64,000 nt of DNA from Manis javanica (taxonomy: Eukaryota; Chordata; Mammalia; Pholidota; Manidae). Positions 61,301 through 64,000 of this stretch are shown here, piece after piece (position 1 is the stretch's first letter; each line of letters starts with the position of its first letter). The stretch covers positions 10,284,501 through 10,348,500 of the forward strand of contig NC_133167.1 of the NCBI RefSeq assembly GCF_040802235.1, given 5' to 3'. The notes beneath the pieces were generated by a model. It had not been told where the DNA came from and ran no database searches. It saw only the letters and a program-made list of their open reading frames with translations. Both the position numbers and the translations under genes were made by a program.

Positions 61301-63573
61301 TCAGATGTTCCTTTCATCAGTTCTGAATGTAATCACAGTCATTGGTGCAGTATATTGCATGTTGGTATCTATCCAGGCTCTCTCGGAAGGTCCTCTCATT
61401 TGTAACTCTCAAGGCAACAGTACTTACAGTTGTGAATTTTCATTAAAAAACTTAAGGTGAGTAACCTGATTTTCAGTAATTGTCTTCCAGTCTTACACAG
61501 CTGCAGCTATACATCAGAACAGTGTGGTGTTGATACAGTGCCATACTTTTCTTCAAGGAAACTACTGGGACAGATTCTTAGGGATTCACCACTTTCATCC
61601 TAATTAACACAATCACATACAAATGGAGATTTCACTACATCTAGAATGCGTTGGGCACAGTCTTGTCTAAAAAAAAAATTTTGCAAGTTTGGAGATAGTT
61701 TTTGTTGTCACAACTGGTGGGGAGGGAGGGTCCTACTGGCAGCTAGTGGGGAGAGACTAGGGACACTGCTGAACATCCCATAGAGCACAGGACAGGCCCC
61801 CAAGCAAAACGCCCAGATGCAAGTAGTTTGACTTACATGGCTTAAATGTAAGTCTGACTTAGATGGCTTATTCTTGTATTTTAAAACTCAATGGCTGCAT
61901 GTGTATGTGTATAACAAAATTTCTGGAAATATACAGCAGAAACTTAGCTTTCACCCTTGGAGAATAGTTAATGGACGATGCCGTGGGAGAATGAAAGGCA
62001 CACTGACCTTTTACACTTATGAACTAGTTAAATTTGTAAGCCCTAAGCATATTTTACCTTTATAGTTTAAAATATTGAGTAAAAATGTGATAAAATCTAG
62101 ATCCTTACTGTAAGCCCTAAAAGAAACAAATCAGTCAGTGGATTCATTCAGCATACTATAAATTTCCTGTAGGCATGGGAATGAATCAAAAGTTTAAGTC
62201 ATGCAGTGACATATCATAGTGAAGGGTTTTATGTAAATGGTTCATTTCAGTCTTGTAAGAAGGTTCTGCACCTGCAAGTAGGCACAATTTATAAAACTGG
62301 GGGAAAAAAAAGAACAATCTAACTTATTAATTATCTATATGTTGCTCAGTTGTGGAAAATAATCAGAATTCACTTTTGTAGTTACATGAAAAAAGTGTTT
62401 TTCCATTTTCCCTTATCTTGCTGCCTTAAAAAATAAAAAAAAATCTCTTAAAATTTGCACAAGGCAGTCGTTAATCAAAATCCGAAGGAATTCCCTTTAC
62501 TAATAGATGTGAAGCATAACATTAGAGATTTCAACCACAGATGCTACACACATTTAGTCCTTAGCAGATGACCACTCACCGTGTACCAGGCAGCTAGCTA
62601 AGCTTTGGAGGTAACAGCATTCAAGGCCATCCCACTCCAGCTAGGGAGACAGATGGTAACAGAGTAAGCAAGAGTGAGCCTACATTTGCTGAAAACAGAC
62701 TCATAACCAGAAATGCAAATTCCTTTAAGAACAGTCTGACTGTAATAAACCAAAGAAATCATCTTGGGATAGATGTTAGAGCTTAAAGTTTCTCACTTCC
62801 ATACCTTGTTACAAGAGCCACAGACCGCTTTAATCAGACATATCTAATGTGTCTTGCGGGTAAAAAATTGGACATCTGGTTTAAAAGCAGATGCAACACC
62901 AGAGTTTTGCACTAAGAATTGAGTTTCTTGAAAGGGGGGCTTCTTTATTTACAGATCTTTAGCAAGAGCGCCTCCGTAAGTAGATTGAACCACATGAAAC
63001 TGTTGATACTCAACCATTTCTGACAAAATTTCCTATGGTTCAAGCTAAGAGTAGGTCTGATAGAAATGCTGGCTGAGTGATGTGACACATAATGAATAAA
63101 CATTTTACAGCTATTAGAGTACATGGACTAACATCATGAAACCCTGATTTTAGCTATAGTTTTTGGCACAGTACCTCAAAAGTACTTTGTTTTACCATAC
63201 TTGTCTTTTTGTGTGCACAATGCTGTACTCTTGATGGTCAGTGATATTCCTGGATATCTTACTTTTATTTCTTTCACTTTTCAGTAACATTCATCCAGAA
63301 TCCTTCAATCTGCAGTGGTTCTTCAATGACTCTTGTATGTCTCCCACTGATTACAATAATCCCACCATCAATGACACCATGGCCAGTGATGGGAGAAAAT
63401 CTAAATTACACTTCAGTTCTGAAGAAAACAAATATAGGACCATCCATTTCTCAGTGTTTTTAGGTTTACTGCTCGTGGGAATTCTTGAACTCCTGTTTGG
63501 GCTCAGTCAGATAGCCATTGGTTTTCTTGGCTGTCTGTGTGGAGTCTCTAAGCGAAGAAGTCGAATTGTGTAG
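52154..63573 (+). CDS. TM4SF20: Transmembrane 4 L six family member 20, complete, four coding exons
   Basis: Join 52154..52336, 57989..58054, 61305..61456, 63285..63573 gives 690 bases, 229 codons plus stop, the usual length. The protein is an L6-type tetraspan membrane protein. The N-terminus is Cys-rich (TCCEGWTSC); helix 1 is about residues 13-32, helix 2 50-70 (starting WWFPG), helix 3 84-109 and helix 4 187-220, and a large loop spans 110-186. Helix 1 contains G22-I-I-L-N26, the GxxxN motif that in human TM4SF20 permits ceramide-dependent reversal of membrane insertion. The default form is known to inhibit cleavage of the ER transcription factor CREB3L1. Sequons are at N121, N132, N148 and N163. 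The ATG at 52154 follows an in-frame TAA at 52133 and has A at -3. No frameshift or missing splice site is seen, so it is judged functional. Confidence 0.97.
52970..53065 (+). mobile_element. MER5/MER20-like relic
   Basis: catctgaggcatttttaata and gggaattctgatgcagctgc are typical of these short hAT elements. Truncated. Confidence 0.55.
53558..53870 (-). mobile_element. L1 3' end, antisense, in intron 1
   Basis: T-rich start (antisense A-tail), then gacatatagttgctatacaa, attggtttcaagtatacaac, ttagatcctcaccccaagta and gattttgtgcctctttatcc. It is the same L1 lineage as at 8907-9251. AGAAAGAGCTAC occurs on both sides, at 53546-53557 and 53871-53882, a perfect 12-bp target duplication that fixes the ends. 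It is 5'-truncated and non-coding. Confidence 0.85.
54330..54500 (-). repeat. MIR SINE, antisense
   Basis: ctcaattaatctctataata, then ttttaacagaccagaaaaca, a block with aacccagctctagatttatc, and gactccaaagctc. Inverted MIR order, diverged. Confidence 0.6.
54501..56179. other. Intron 1 interior, unassigned
   Basis: AT-rich unique sequence. No repeat or exon was recognised. Confidence 0.45.
56180..56412 (+). mobile_element. hAT-type DNA transposon relic
   Basis: aggctttgtgagccagaaag, tcacaactgttcaactctgt, catagacaatatgtaagtga, tgtgttctaataaaatatta and the end aggccaactcctgttctg match the 26158-26402 family. A run of 16 T sits near its start. Confidence 0.75.
56600..56800 (-). repeat. L2 LINE fragment, antisense
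   Basis: catcaggaaagatgccttct and aagacctgagacctgttctg, followed by gaaagaagata, is a diverged antisense L2 match. Confidence 0.45.
56885..57065 (+). repeat. MIR SINE
   Basis: gttttctcattagcaaaatg, gggataataatggcacccat, acctcacaggatagttatga and tagagtgcctggcatctgtc form a well-kept sense MIR. Confidence 0.85.
57989..58054 (+). other. TM4SF20: TM4SF20 coding exon 2
   Basis: 66 bp, residues 62-83: the end of helix 2 (AIPATTMSLAA) and a short cytosolic loop with basic residues and a Cys pair (RKRACC), ending ...SKTG. It is flanked by atttccag and gtgagt and keeps the frame (phase 0 on both sides). Confidence 0.95.
58575..58785 (-). repeat. MIR SINE, antisense
   Basis: gctatcttaaattctctcaa, gattgagaaattgatcctca, taacttgccagtgtagcaca, gctagtaggtgaattttta and a final gactccaaaattc follow the inverted MIR order. 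Confidence 0.78.
58885..59042 (+). mobile_element. MER20-like hAT relic
   Basis: caatgtttcttagcctgatg, attagaatcacctgagaag, the centre cagaaattctcatcgg and a mirrored end gtgagaactactgttt. Confidence 0.72.
60190..60362 (+). repeat. MIR SINE
   Basis: tagtgattaaaacctgagca, tgcagtttcctcatccataa, gatgggaacaatagttcttt and gattagggaagataatgtat in sense order. Confidence 0.78.
60659..60842 (+). mobile_element. hAT-type DNA transposon, near full length
   Basis: Starts cagtggctctcaatcggg and ends gttgagaaaccctg, so both inverted ends are visible. It is the same family as 10339-10562. Positions 60681-60831 recur almost unchanged at 61678-61828, on the other side of exon 3. Confidence 0.78.
61305..61456 (+). 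other. TM4SF20: TM4SF20 coding exon 3
   Basis: 152 bp, residues 84-133 plus two bases of codon 134. It encodes helix 3 (MFLSSVLNVITVIGAVYC) and the first part of the large loop with C116, N121-S-T and C126. It is flanked by tttttcag and gtgagtaacc. Its length is not a multiple of three, so skipping or deleting it would shift the frame of exon 4. Confidence 0.96.
61457..63284 (+). other. TM4SF20: TM4SF20 intron 3 (1828 bp)
   Basis: Begins gtgagtaacc and ends cacttttcag. It holds the duplicated hAT fragment near its 5' end and, at about 62540-62680, a diverged antisense L2-like patch. The rest is unassigned AT-rich sequence. Confidence 0.9.
61678..61828 (+). repeat. Duplicated internal fragment of hAT element
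   Basis: 151 bp, 5 mismatches and no indel relative to 60681-60831, offset 997 bp. It lacks both transposon ends and is preceded by an A-run, so it did not arrive by transposition. It is a local copy of the intron 2 element. A 15-bp imperfect repeat (gactta[c/g]atggctta at 61830-61844 and 61856-61870) adjoins its right edge. Confidence 0.9.
63285..63573 (+). other. TM4SF20: TM4SF20 coding exon 4 with stop
   Basis: 289 bp: completes codon 134 (Ser, third base) and encodes residues 135-229. It covers the rest of the large loop with N148-D-S and N163-D-T, helix 4 (IHFSVFLGLLLVGILELLFG and on) and the short tail KRRSRIV, stop TAG 63571-63573. The Ser made at the exon 3/4 join completes the N132-L-S sequon. 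Confidence 0.96.
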
Positions 63574-64000
63574 CATAATGGTAATAAAATAGAAATACTA
63601 GCAGTTGAATCATTTGAGAAGTACATTTTAAGACACTCTTAGAAGCTAAAAGCTCAGTAAGGGAACATTATCTCGAAAACTGTATGAGTCACTTTAGTAC
63701 AAAAGGTTGTTTTTAAAGTTACCTTTGAGGTGATTAAAAAAAACTCAACCTTTCATATATAAAGTGTGTCGGTAAAGGTGTAAGTAACACTTTCACATGG
63801 AAAGGAAAATCATCAGTGGTTGACTTTGGGGAGAGGTGGAGAGCTTTCAATTTGTTTTGTGCCCTTCTGCACTTCCTGTACTACTGAATGTTGAATGTTC
63901 TAGCTCTGCATTTCTGTGTGTGCAGAGAGGGAGGGGAAAAGGAAGGGAGAGAAGGGAAGGCAGGAGGGCAAAAAGGAACAGAAGTTACTCTGGAACTGAA
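63574..64000 (+). other. TM4SF20: TM4SF20 3' UTR and downstream sequence
   Basis: AATAAA occurs at 63583-63588, only 10 bp after the stop, and is probably not the main polyadenylation signal. No second canonical signal is seen before the window ends, so the transcript likely continues past 64000. 63930-63990 is a purine tract. Confidence 0.6.

Larger units (their letters stand above)
58055..61304 (+). other. TM4SF20: TM4SF20 intron 2 (3250 bp)
   Basis: Begins gtgagtatgt and ends tttttcag. It contains MIR, MER20-like and hAT relics listed separately. A G-rich patch near 59580-59660 is not assigned. Confidence 0.9.

Noticed and set aside
1..64000. CRISPR arrays, operons and bacterial features
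   Set aside because: None are present. All content is mammalian nuclear DNA.
1..64000. tRNA, snRNA, snoRNA or microRNA genes
   Set aside because: No cloverleaf with A and B boxes, C/D or H/ACA pattern could be recognised by eye apart from tRNA-like parts of MIR.

Overview
This window is nuclear DNA of a placental mammal: about 52 kb without a recognisable gene, followed by one complete small multi-exon gene, TM4SF20, on the + strand at 52154-63573. Ancient repeats common to placental mammals (MIR, L2, MLT1, old L1, hAT-type DNA transposons) are scattered throughout. No primate Alu, rodent B1/B2, carnivore SINEC, ruminant BovA, pig PRE or horse ERE copy was recognised. That absence, together with a characteristic L1 3' end and a lineage-specific LTR family, suggests a SINE-poor laurasiatherian. 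A pangolin is my tentative guess, from memory of its L1 tails, and it is not proven.

Layout. 1-10 kb: MIR, MLT1 and L2 relics, then a pair of L1s in opposite orientation, one inside the other, bounded by a 16-bp target site duplication (TSD). 10-26 kb: an LTR at 13143-13804 with a 6-bp TSD, a long stretch of old antisense and sense L1 (14.9-19.4 kb), another L1 3' end (21.4-22.1 kb) and an LTR ending at 24010. 26.7-28.7 kb: the most informative structure, a short two-LTR endogenous retrovirus inserted in opposite orientation into a solo LTR of its own family, with both insertions proven by perfect 5-bp TSDs. 29-52 kb: sparse L2, MIR, L1 and hAT relics, microsatellites, a minisatellite and long unique stretches that may hold regulatory elements.

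TM4SF20 has four coding exons (183, 66, 152 and 289 bp including stop) that join in frame to 229 codons, the usual length for this protein. All three introns begin GTGAGT and end AG. The four-helix L6-family layout, the GxxxN motif in the first helix and the glycosylation sites of the large loop are present, so the gene looks functional. In human TM4SF20 lies between MFF and AGFG1, with AGFG1 upstream in divergent orientation. The 52 kb on the left is therefore probably part of the TM4SF20-AGFG1 intergenic interval, although no AGFG1 exon was found.

Most notable: the nested same-family retroviral insertion, and two 151-bp indel-free copies (5 mismatches) of a DNA-transposon fragment that bracket TM4SF20 exon 3. 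No novel protein-coding system was found. Repeat boundaries were read by eye and are approximate unless a TSD fixes them.
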